Positions 49,343 through 58,056 of a DNA stretch of 64,000 bases are shown here, piece by piece. The notes beneath the pieces are model-generated. The model saw only the letters and a list, made by a program, of their open reading frames with translations, was not told the DNA's origin and searched no databases. The first letter of the stretch is position 1, and the number at the start of each line of letters is the position of its first letter. This DNA comes from Agaricicola taiwanensis (GTDB lineage Bacteria; Pseudomonadota; Alphaproteobacteria; Rhizobiales; Methylopilaceae): the NCBI RefSeq assembly GCF_014635245.1, contig NZ_BMCP01000002.1:496001-560000 (forward strand). The letters run 5' to 3'. The position numbers were made by a program, and so were the translations under genes.

Positions 49343-50848
49343 ATGGAAATTTTCGACAATCTCATCCTCGGCATGGAAACGGCGCTGCATTGGCAGAACA
49401 TCCTGTTCTGCTTCCTGGGCGTCCTTCTTGGAACCCTGGTCGGTGTTCTGCCGGGCATCGGTCCGACGGCGACCATCGCCATGCTGCTGCCGATCACCTT
49501 CAAGCTTTCGCCCGAGACCTCGCTGATCATGCTCGCGGGCATCTACTACGGCTCGCAGTATGGCGGCTCCACCACGGCCATCCTGATCAACCTGCCCGGT
49601 GAGTCCGCCTCCGCGGTCACCGCCATCGACGGGTATCAGATGGCACGTCAGGGCAGGGCAGGTCCGGCACTGGCAACGGCGGCGCTCGGGTCATTCTTTG
49701 CCGGGACCGTGGCCACCTTCATCATCGCCATCTTCGCACCTCCGCTGACAGATATCGCGCTGCAGTTCGGTTCGGCGGAATATTTCTCGCTGATGGTGCT
49801 TGGCCTCATAAGTTCTGTCGCTTTGGCTCACGGATCCGTCGTCAAAGCCATTGGCATGATCATCCTGGGCCTGCTGCTCGGTCTCGTCGGCACCGACATT
49901 TATACCGGCACGCCACGTTTCACCCTCGATCGCCTGGAACTGGCAGACGGACTGAACTTCGTCGCGGTGGCAGTCGGTGTCTTCGGTATCGCGGAGATCC
50001 TTCGCAATCTGGAGGATGAAAGCGACCGCGAAATCATGGTGAAAAAGGTCACCGGGCTCTGGCCGAGCAAGGCCGACTTCAAGGCCATAATCGCTCCCAT
50101 CATTCGCGGCACTTTCGTTGGTTCTGCGCTTGGCATCCTCCCGGGTGGCGGCGCGATCCTCTCCTCCTTTGCCGCCTATACGGTGGAGAAGAAGGTCTCC
50201 AAGACCCCCGAGCGTTTCGGCAAGGGCGCCATCGAAGGTGTGGCTGGTCCGGAAGCCGCCAACAACGCGGGTTCCCAGACATCGTTCATTCCGATGCTGA
50301 CGCTCGGTATTCCGGCTAATCCCGTCATGGCGCTCATGATCGGTGCCATGATCATCCAGGGCATCGTCCCCGGGCCCGAAGTGGCGACCTCCCAGCCGAA
50401 GCTGTTCTGGGGCATCATCGCCTCCATGTGGGTTGGCAATCTGCTGCTGGTGCTTCTCAACCTGCCGCTGATCGGGCTATGGGTGCGCCTCCTGACCGTG
50501 CCTTACTACGTGCTGTTCCCCGCGATCCTTACCTTCGCGTCGATCGGCGTCTACAGCGTCATGTCGAATGAGTTCGACCTCTACGCCATGGCCGCTTTCG
50601 GGCTCTTGGGATACATCCTGTCGAAGCTCGATTGTGAGCCCGCGCCGTTGCTGCTCGGCTTCGTCATCGGACCGATGCTGGAAGAGCATCTGCGTCGCGC
50701 CATGATCATTTCCCGCGGCGATCCCATGGTGTTCTTCGAACGGCCGATCAGCGCCGGTCTCCTGGTCGCGGCTGCGCTCGTGCTGGTGGTGGTGCTGCTG
50801 CCATCGGTGCGGAAGAAGCGTGACGAGGTTTTCGTCGAAGAGGATTGA
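49343..50848 (+). CDS. tctA: Tripartite tricarboxylate transporter large subunit TctA
   Basis: This 501-residue, 11-12 helix permease drives secondary uptake of the ligand bound by TctC. Family signatures are LLGTLVGVLPGIGPTATIAM, YYGSQYGGSTTAILINLPGE with a repeated internal copy (GSALGILPGGGAILSSFAAY and GSQTSFIPMLTLGIPANPVM), and FGLLGYILSKLDCEPAPLLL. It ends the operon, 10 bases after tctB. Confidence 0.94.
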   Translation: MEIFDNLILGMETALHWQNILFCFLGVLLGTLVGVLPGIGPTATIAMLLPITFKLSPETSLIMLAGIYYGSQYGGSTTAILINLPGESASAVTAIDGYQMARQGRAGPALATAALGSFFAGTVATFIIAIFAPPLTDIALQFGSAEYFSLMVLGLISSVALAHGSVVKAIGMIILGLLLGLVGTDIYTGTPRFTLDRLELADGLNFVAVAVGVFGIAEILRNLEDESDREIMVKKVTGLWPSKADFKAIIAPIIRGTFVGSALGILPGGGAILSSFAAYTVEKKVSKTPERFGKGAIEGVAGPEAANNAGSQTSFIPMLTLGIPANPVMALMIGAMIIQGIVPGPEVATSQPKLFWGIIASMWVGNLLLVLLNLPLIGLWVRLLTVPYYVLFPAILTFASIGVYSVMSNEFDLYAMAAFGLLGYILSKLDCEPAPLLLGFVIGPMLEEHLRRAMIISRGDPMVFFERPISAGLLVAAALVLVVVLLPSVRKKRDEVFVEED

Positions 50849-50861
50849 TCTTTCTTCAAAT

Positions 50862-50898
50862 AAAGGCCGCCTGCCGCTGGACAGGGCAGGTGGCCTTT
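50862..50898 (+). terminator. Hairpin after tctA
   Basis: A 14-bp stem (AAAGGCCGCCTGCC/GGCAGGTGGCCTTT, one G-U pair) starts 14 bases past the tctA stop. It separates the transporter operon from tRNA-Lys. Confidence 0.75.
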
Positions 50899-50942
50899 GC
50901 TATCTGCACCCGGCGTTTCGCATTCGCCTTCGGCGCATGCAC

Positions 50943-51018
<76 letters not shown>

Positions 51019-51022
51019 ATGC

Positions 51023-51055
51023 AAACCCCGAAGGCCTTGGCCTCCGGGGTTTTTC
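51023..51055 (+). terminator. Intrinsic terminator of tRNA-Lys
   Basis: AAACCCCG and AGGCC pair with GGCCT and CGGGGTTT around one mismatch, followed by TTTTTCTTT. It starts 5 bases after the tRNA CCA end. Confidence 0.85.
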
Positions 51056-51111
51056 TTTATCCTATATTGCCGGGACCCGCTTGTCGGGCTGGAGGGCGCG
51101 CAGGCGGATTG

Positions 51112-51675
51112 CTAGACGGCACCTGCCAGCCACAGAAGACCCCAGCTCAGAAGCCCGAGCCAGCCGAGCATTACGCTGCCGACGGTACCGCAGGCCAACC
51201 AGAGAAGAAGCCGCTCAGCGATGCGTTTCCGACGCGGGAGGAGGTCCAAGGCTGGCGCTGGAGCAGAGATCACAGTATCAGGCGCCGCTTCAATCGGTTG
51301 CGCGCTCAGCGCCCGGGCATTCGGCGCCATTCTGGTTGTCATCTGAAAACGGTCATGAGGCGTGGCGATCACTGAGGGATCCGGGCGTCGCTCGATGTGA
51401 TCGAACTGAAGGGATCTCGGCTGAGCACGTGCGACATAGTCCGGGAGTCGACCTCCTGTCCGGCCTTCAATTTCGTCGTTGTCTTGGAGGAACTCCATGT
51501 GCCGCCATCCTGTGCGCGTGCCTAGGACATCGTATTGATGTTGAGGTACCCCACCGGCCTCTCCTGCGGTGTTGCTTCCCGTGCCGACCGAAGACGACGT
51601 TCCCGCTCCGCCGGTCGAGCTGACGCCAACGCCCAGCGTAGTTATAGACTGGCCGGTGCTAAGCCGAATGCTCAT
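51112..51675 (-). CDS. Hypothetical protein with hydrophobic C-terminus, possibly frameshifted
   Basis: This 187-codon ORF has a Ser/Gly/Thr-rich N-terminal part, a polar middle and a basic patch (LLPRRKRIAERLL). It ends in about 30 hydrophobic residues (WLACGTVGSVMLGWLGLLSW...) reaching almost to the C-terminus, like a tail anchor or a helical hairpin. The ATG at 51675 has no ribosome site. Upstream, overlapping it as ATGA, is a 17-codon ORF with an excellent ribosome site. This suggests either a disrupted single gene or coupled translation. I do not recognise a family. Downstream is tRNA-Lys on the other strand. Confidence 0.5.
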   Translation of the reverse strand: MSIRLSTGQSITTLGVGVSSTGGAGTSSSVGTGSNTAGEAGGVPQHQYDVLGTRTGWRHMEFLQDNDEIEGRTGGRLPDYVARAQPRSLQFDHIERRPDPSVIATPHDRFQMTTRMAPNARALSAQPIEAAPDTVISAPAPALDLLPRRKRIAERLLLWLACGTVGSVMLGWLGLLSWGLLWLAGAV

Positions 51676-51725
51676 GCCAGCAGGGCAACGGCGAGGGCTG
51701 ACGAGCGCAGGTAATGCGGGATCAT
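51672..51725 (-). CDS. Signal-peptide-like 17-codon ORF, likely true 5' end of the gene above
   Basis: The ORF encodes MIPHYLRSSALAVALLA and then a TGA. GGAGG lies 8 bases before its ATG, the best ribosome site in this region. Its composition is that of a signal peptide (basic residue, then a hydrophobic stretch). The stop overlaps the ATG of the 187-codon ORF. Adding one base near the junction would fuse the two into one exported or membrane protein of about 205 residues. Confidence 0.45.
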   Translation of the reverse strand: MIPHYLRSSALAVALLA

Positions 51726-52210
51726 GTCTGTTTCCTCCAGGGAGGCTCGTTGGTCGTTCATCTAGCTAGACGGCGGATGCAGCCACTTATTCCAACGCGC
51801 ATTCAAATTTCTTGATTTCATTTGCATGCCAGCACATCCGGCCACCGCCTCCGAGTGTCACCAATGGCTGCTGACTCAGCTGATGAGGGGGATTCTGTCC
51901 CGGGAGCGCATGCTGTCGACCCAGTGTGAGACCGGGCTCCTCGATGATTATCTTCCCGCCGGGGTACGGCAAGAAAGTGATCGAGGCAGTGCCTCCGAAG
52001 GCTGATCCCTCAATGTGCGCTATATCAGAAAGAACAATCTCGATACCAAGTGGATATGAAATAATAACAAGGTAAAATACAAAGATATTGCTTCTCCCTA
52101 AAACGCATTTCTATGTCACAAAAGCATAATTACATAGATTCAATATTCTTAAACAAGTTATCTGTACGAGATTCAATCTGTTCTTGAAATAAGAAATACT
52201 TTAAAAGTGC
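51726..52210. other. Intergenic region with an AT-rich segment
   Basis: The first 290 bases have ordinary composition and no convincing gene. A minus-strand frame ending at 51787 is open into the AT-rich part, but it lacks a plausible start. From about 52020 to 52215 the base composition drops sharply, with many AT runs (for example GATATGAAATAATAACAAGG), unlike anything else in the window. It lies directly upstream of the gpsA operon. It may be a regulatory region bound by nucleoid proteins or a trace of acquisition. Confidence 0.6.
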
Positions 52211-52239
52211 TTGATTTCTGATTGTGGTCGAATTATGGT
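52211..52239 (+). promoter_or_regulatory. Candidate promoter of the gpsA operon
   Basis: TTGATT (52211-52216) and TATGGT (52234-52239) are separated by 17 bases, each matching four of six sigma-70 consensus positions. Transcription would start near 52246, about 70 bases before gpsA. Confidence 0.4.
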
Positions 52240-52315
52240 GCGCATCCGCCTGTAACCACTGCTTCGCGCGCCGTCGCAAAAAAGGCGCTTGCTCTTACAC
52301 GGAGGCTGATCGCGT

Positions 52316-53434
52316 ATGATCCAGCAGCTCGCACCTGCACGATTTCAAATACCCATCAAAAATGTAGCCGTTGTCGGCGGAGGCGCCTGGGGAACAGCGC
52401 TCGCCATCACGGCGGCCCGCGCCGGGTGTAACGTTTCCCTTTGGGCACGGGAGCCCGAGGTGGTCGAGAGTATTCGAAGCCGCCGGCAGAACGATATTTT
52501 CCTTCCCGGATATGACATTCCCGAAGTGGTGAGGCCTGAGGAGAATCTTGCCGCGGCTGTTAAGGACGCGGATGCTGTTCTTCTGGTCGTCCCGTCGCAG
52601 TTTCTGCGAGCAACCTGTCAGGCCCTGGAGACCTGCCTGGCTCCGCACGTGGCCTTGGTCATCTGTTCGAAGGGGATCGAACGCAGCAATGGCCTTCTCC
52701 TGGCTGCGGTGGTCGAGGAAGTGCTTCCCTCACACGCGCTCGCTGTGCTGTCTGGACCGACCTTTGCCGACGAGGTTGCTGCCGGCCAGCCCACGGCCGT
52801 CACCATTGCCTCTCCGGATGCGGCGTCCCGTCCCGAGCATTCCCTTGCGGCAGCTCTTGCCCGCGCGATCGGGACGGCCACCTTCCGTCCCTATATCTCC
52901 GACGACGTTGCCGGCGTTGAAGTCGGCGGTGCGGTCAAGAATGTCTTGGCGATCGCCAGCGGGATCGCAACCGGGCTCGGCTTCGGCTCCAATGCGCGGG
53001 CCGCCATTATCACGCGCGGTCTCGATGAACTGAAAACATTGTCCGAAGCGCTCGGCGGCCGGCGCGACACAGTGACCGGACTTGCCGGGATCGGTGATCT
53101 GACGCTGACCTGCTCCAGTGAGCAATCGCGGAACATGCGGTACGGCATGGGCCTCGCCCAGGACAAATCCGATGCGGAGATCTTCGGCGGACGGCCCGTA
53201 GTGGTGGAGGGCGCGGAGAATGCCGTGTCCGTCACTGATCTGGCGCGCCGGCTCAACGTCGACATGCCCATCTGTGAAGCGGTGCGCGCCATCATCGCCG
53301 ATGGCAAGCCGATCAAGGATGCCATGAACGAGCTCCTGTCCCGGCCGTTTCGAGGCGAACAAAGAAGCGTCGCACTCGTGATCCCGCAACGACCGATCAA
53401 TCAAACAGCAGAACAAGAGGTGCAACTGGCCTGA
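52316..53434 (+). CDS. gpsA: NAD(P)-dependent glycerol-3-phosphate dehydrogenase GpsA
   Basis: GpsA reduces dihydroxyacetone phosphate to sn-glycerol 3-phosphate in the cytosol. The Rossmann motif VAVVGGGAWGTALAITAAR is near residue 20. VICSKGIER and VLSGPTFADEVAAGQPTAV follow, and the catalytic Lys is in GVEVGGAVKNVLAIASGIAT. The C-terminal roughly 20 residues, rich in Gln/Pro, are beyond the usual end. GGAGG precedes the ATG. The stop overlaps the next start (TGATG). Its position before ggpP-ggpS suggests it supplies glycerol 3-phosphate for glucosylglycerol synthesis; whether it is the only gpsA copy is unknown. Confidence 0.93.
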   Translation: MIQQLAPARFQIPIKNVAVVGGGAWGTALAITAARAGCNVSLWAREPEVVESIRSRRQNDIFLPGYDIPEVVRPEENLAAAVKDADAVLLVVPSQFLRATCQALETCLAPHVALVICSKGIERSNGLLLAAVVEEVLPSHALAVLSGPTFADEVAAGQPTAVTIASPDAASRPEHSLAAALARAIGTATFRPYISDDVAGVEVGGAVKNVLAIASGIATGLGFGSNARAAIITRGLDELKTLSEALGGRRDTVTGLAGIGDLTLTCSSEQSRNMRYGMGLAQDKSDAEIFGGRPVVVEGAENAVSVTDLARRLNVDMPICEAVRAIIADGKPIKDAMNELLSRPFRGEQRSVALVIPQRPINQTAEQEVQLA

Positions 53435-54189
53435 TGCCGAGTGACCATAAAACTGACTGCCGCCTCGTTCTCGCCACTGACCTCGATGGCACCTTTCTGG
53501 GCGGGAGCGAAACGGAACGTTCCGAGCTCTATGAATGGATCGAAGCCAATCGCAGCTCCATCGTCCTGATTTTCGTCACCGGGCGTGATCTGCCATTCAT
53601 CCGCCGGCTGGTCCGCGACACCAAGGTACCGCAGCCGGACTACGTGATTGGAGATGTGGGCACCACCGTTGCCGGCGGGACAGGCATCGAACCGCTGCCG
53701 GAACTGGAGGCCCCGATCGCCGAACTTTGGAACGAGGCGAACGATCGGGTGATGGCCATGCTGGCAGACGAGCCGGGCCTGCGCCTCCAGCAAACGCCCT
53801 TCCGCTATCGGGTCAGCTATTACTACGACCCTGCCATGCTGCGGCCGACGGCGCGCGCGAAAGTGGAGGCGGCGGGGTTCGACTGCATCACCTCGGCGGA
53901 TATCTTTTTCGATGTCTTGCCGCGCGGCATCTCAAAGGGGCCCACTCTGCGCCGTCTCGTCGACCATCTGCGCCTTGATCCTGAAACCGTGTTGGTCGCC
54001 GGCGATACGCTCAATGATCTGTCGCTGTTTGAGAGCGGCTATCCGGCTGTTGCTGTCGGTAACTCCGAGCCGGCCCTGAAAGAGCGCCTTGCGGGTCTGC
54101 CGCACGTCTACCAAAGCCCGGGTGAGGGGGCGGCAGGTATCCGCGATGCCATCCGACACCATGCCTTTTTTGCGGAGGTTCCCGCGTGA
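53434..54189 (+). CDS. ggpP: HAD phosphatase, probable glucosylglycerol-3-phosphatase
   Basis: This 251-residue Cof-type/sucrose-phosphatase-like HAD enzyme has motif I LATDLDGTFLGGSE near residue 14, motif II LIFVTGRDLPFIR, the motif III Lys in LPRGISKGPTLRRLV, and motif IV VLVAGDTLNDLSLFESG. It sits between gpsA and ggpS and is coupled to both (TGATG and GTGA). It should dephosphorylate the GgpS product to glucosylglycerol. In some gammaproteobacteria a HAD domain of this kind is fused to the N-terminus of GgpS; here the two are separate genes in the same order. Assignment rests on context plus fold. Confidence 0.75.
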   Translation: MPSDHKTDCRLVLATDLDGTFLGGSETERSELYEWIEANRSSIVLIFVTGRDLPFIRRLVRDTKVPQPDYVIGDVGTTVAGGTGIEPLPELEAPIAELWNEANDRVMAMLADEPGLRLQQTPFRYRVSYYYDPAMLRPTARAKVEAAGFDCITSADIFFDVLPRGISKGPTLRRLVDHLRLDPETVLVAGDTLNDLSLFESGYPAVAVGNSEPALKERLAGLPHVYQSPGEGAAGIRDAIRHHAFFAEVPA

Positions 54190-55700
54190 AGAAATCAAAC
54201 CTTGTGATCGTCTACCACCGCCAGCCCTATGAAGAGGTGCTGGAGGACGGCCGTGTCACCTATCGGGAGCATTCCAGCCCGAACGGTATTGTTCCGACGC
54301 TGAAGAGCTTTTTCGGTGCCGTGGAACAATGCGCCTGGGTGGCCTGGAAGCAGGTCGATCCCAAGGCGCAGAAGAGTTTTGAGCGTGTGGTGCGGATCTC
54401 AGACTCCTACGGCGAATACAATGTTTCGCGCCTGCCGCTGACGGCCGCGCAAGTCAAAAGCTTCTACCACGTGACGTCGAAGGAGGCGCTTTGGCCGATC
54501 CTTCACTCCTTCCCCGAGAAGTACAATTACGATCCCGTGGACTGGGCGACATTCCGAGAAGTGAACTTGCTGTTTGCCAAGGCGGCCGTGGCCGAGGCGG
54601 CGGACGGTGCCGTGATCTGGGTACATGATTACAATCTTTGGCTCGTGCCGGAATACGTGAAGCAGATGCGGCCCGACGTGAAGGTGGCTTTCTTCCACCA
54701 CACGCCGTTTCCAGCGCCGAGCATGTTCAACATCCTGCCCTGGCGCGACGAAATCATCGAGAGCCTGCTGGCCTGCGATCTGGTGGGTTTTCACATCCCG
54801 CGCTATGCCACGAGCTTTGTTGCGACCGCCTGCAGCTTGAAGGATGTCGAGATCGTCGAGAGCATCGCGGTGGAGGAGACGCTGACGCCGCGCGGCACCG
54901 CGTTGTCTGAACCGGAGATTCCCCAGCGCTTGCGTTACAAGGGGCGCGACATCCTGATCGATGCATTCCCAGTCGGTGCCAATGCCGATTACATCCGGGA
55001 AGTCGCGGCAACTGCCAAGACGGCGCAGCGCGAGGAAGCGATCAAGGCCGAACTGGGCGACCGCAAGTTTATCATCTCGGTGGGGCGCACCGATTACACC
55101 AAGGGCACCCGAGATACCCTGCTTGCCTACGAGCGCCTTCTGGAACGACGACCGGATCTTGTCGGACAAGTTCAGCTTCTCGTCACATCCGTGTCGGCCA
55201 ACTCCGGCATGGCGGTCTATCGTAGCGTCCAGCGCGATATTGAGCAGATCTCAGGGCGCATCAACGGCCGGTACGCTACCTTCGGCTGGCAGCCCCTTCT
55301 GCTCTTCACCAGCGCCATCCCCTTCGAGGAGCTGATCGCCTATTACCGCTGCGCCGATGTGTGCTGGATCACGCCGTTGCGTGATGGGCTCAATCTTGTC
55401 GCCAAGGAGTATGTGGCCGCGCGCAAGGATATGAACGGAGCACTCGTCCTTTCAGAGTTCACCGGGGCTGCCGTGGAGCTTCCGAGCGCGGTTTTGACCA
55501 ATCCCTATTCGACGCGTGCCATGGATGCCGCCATCGATCAGGCCCTGGCCATGCCCGAAGACGAGCAGCGCCGCCGCATGGCACGCATGTGGGACAGCGT
55601 CGAGAAATACGACTCCACGCATTGGGCGCGGCACGTGCTTGGCTGCTTCGAAAAGCTCCAAGGTCTCAACCCGCCGGCGAAGGTCGACGACGCCGCTTGA
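54186..55700 (+). CDS. ggpS: Glucosylglycerol-phosphate synthase GgpS (GT20)
   Basis: GgpS transfers glucose from ADP-glucose to glycerol 3-phosphate, making the precursor of the osmolyte glucosylglycerol. The 504-residue protein has the GT20 (OtsA-like) fold but matches what I remember of cyanobacterial GgpS far better than OtsA. Examples are LVIVYHRQPYEEVLEDGR, SPNGIVPTLKSFFGAVEQ, WVAWKQVDPKAQ, FYHVTSKEALWPILHSFP, WVHDYNLWLVPEY and FFHHTPFPAPSMFNILPWR. The sugar-nucleotide site includes SVGRTDYTKGTRDTLLAYER and WITPLRDGLNLVAKEYVAA. The GTG start overlaps the ggpP stop. It is convergent with the formaldehyde dehydrogenase gene. Confidence 0.88.
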   Translation: MKKSNLVIVYHRQPYEEVLEDGRVTYREHSSPNGIVPTLKSFFGAVEQCAWVAWKQVDPKAQKSFERVVRISDSYGEYNVSRLPLTAAQVKSFYHVTSKEALWPILHSFPEKYNYDPVDWATFREVNLLFAKAAVAEAADGAVIWVHDYNLWLVPEYVKQMRPDVKVAFFHHTPFPAPSMFNILPWRDEIIESLLACDLVGFHIPRYATSFVATACSLKDVEIVESIAVEETLTPRGTALSEPEIPQRLRYKGRDILIDAFPVGANADYIREVAATAKTAQREEAIKAELGDRKFIISVGRTDYTKGTRDTLLAYERLLERRPDLVGQVQLLVTSVSANSGMAVYRSVQRDIEQISGRINGRYATFGWQPLLLFTSAIPFEELIAYYRCADVCWITPLRDGLNLVAKEYVAARKDMNGALVLSEFTGAAVELPSAVLTNPYSTRAMDAAIDQALAMPEDEQRRRMARMWDSVEKYDSTHWARHVLGCFEKLQGLNPPAKVDDAA

Positions 55701-55755
55701 ACTGCGATGCGGATCGACGGCGCCGGAACGCGCAATGGTTCCGACGCCTCATTTC

Positions 55756-56868
<1,113 letters not shown>

Positions 56869-56966
56869 GAGGATCTGCTTTCCTGGCAATGGATTGACTG
56901 TTGTTTGTCAGTTTTCGGCTAAATGGGGCAAGGCTGTCCAGCAGGCGCGAAAACGATGGTGTGATC

Positions 56967-57962
56967 TCAGTCGAGCCGTGCGAGGGCGCGTTCGTACATC
57001 GCCCGGTCAACATTCCCGCCCGACATGACGACGCCGACTGTCCGCCCCTCGACGGCGAGCTTGCCCGAGAGCACGGCGGCCAGGGCCACGGCCCCGCCAG
57101 GTTCGACCACCAGCTTCAGGTTGCGGAAAGAATATGCCATGGCATCGAGCGCCTCCTCATCGCTCACCACCAGCCCGCCGGCACCCAACCTCTGCAGGAT
57201 TGGGAAGGTGAGCTTTCCGGGAGTGGGTGATTGGAGTGCGTCGCAGATGGACCGCGACGAGGGGCTGTTGGTAACAGGCGTGCCGCCTTCCAGCGAGCGT
57301 GCGGTGTCTTCGAAGCCGAGAGGCTCCACCGTCCAGATGCGCGCCTCCGGCATGAAGGTCTTGATGGCCGTGGCCACGCCGGAGGAAAGCCCGCCACCGG
57401 CGCAGCACACCAGAACGTCGTCGAAAACAAGGCCCATGGCCTTAGCATCCTGCGCCATCTCAAGCCCGACCGTTCCCTGCCCGGCCATGACATCGGGGTC
57501 ATCAAAGGGTGGCACCACGACGGCGCCGGTTTCCGCAGCGATGGCAAGACCGATGGCGTCACGATCTTCCAAATAACGATCATAGAGCCGTACCTCGGCG
57601 CCATAACCACGCGTGTTCGCGATCTTCAGCGCCGGTGCATCCTTCGGCATGATGATGGTGGCGGGAATCCCCAGGCGGGCGGCGGAAGCGGCGACGCCCT
57701 GCGCGTGGTTTCCCGATGACCAGGCGACGACGCCGCGCGCCCGATCGGCTTCCGGTATCTGGACGATGCGGTTGAAGGCGCCGCGGAACTTGAAGGAGCC
57801 TGAAACCTGGAGCATCTCCGGTTTGATCAGGATGCGCCCTTGAGTACGCTCGTCCAGCGCCGCATTCGGCTGCAGGGGCGTGCGGACGGCATGGCCTTTA
57901 AGGCGAGCGGCCGCAGCTTCAATATCGGAGAAGCACATCGCCAGTTTGGCATGAGCGGTCAT
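56967..57962 (-). CDS. PLP-dependent threonine/serine dehydratase-like protein
   Basis: This is a fold-type II PLP enzyme of 331 residues. The cofactor Lys is in QVSGSFKFRGAFNRI. The phosphate loop is VCCAGGGLSSGVATAI, and WSSGNHAQGVAASAARLGIP is the Asn/His-containing substrate loop. It lacks the C-terminal ACT domain of biosynthetic IlvA, so it is closer to catabolic threonine dehydratase, serine racemase or hydroxyaspartate dehydratase. The substrate is undetermined. AGGAG supports the ATG at 57962. It is divergent from the aminotransferase gene. Confidence 0.85.
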   Translation of the reverse strand: MTAHAKLAMCFSDIEAAAARLKGHAVRTPLQPNAALDERTQGRILIKPEMLQVSGSFKFRGAFNRIVQIPEADRARGVVAWSSGNHAQGVAASAARLGIPATIIMPKDAPALKIANTRGYGAEVRLYDRYLEDRDAIGLAIAAETGAVVVPPFDDPDVMAGQGTVGLEMAQDAKAMGLVFDDVLVCCAGGGLSSGVATAIKTFMPEARIWTVEPLGFEDTARSLEGGTPVTNSPSSRSICDALQSPTPGKLTFPILQRLGAGGLVVSDEEALDAMAYSFRNLKLVVEPGGAVALAAVLSGKLAVEGRTVGVVMSGGNVDRAMYERALARLD

Positions 57963-58056
57963 CGAAGCACTCCTGTTCTCCCGGGACATTGCTTTAGCCA
58001 GCGATACAGGATCACATGGCTATCGGCCAATTCGCATAAGTGATGCAGGACTTCAC

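Noticed and set aside
51787..52110. Minus-strand frame running from the AT-rich segment, with a hydrophobic then Gly/Pro-rich translation
   Set aside because: No ATG or GTG with a ribosome site opens it before MPYPGG, and the Ile/Phe/Tyr-rich part is what AT-rich DNA gives in any frame. Kept only as an intergenic note.
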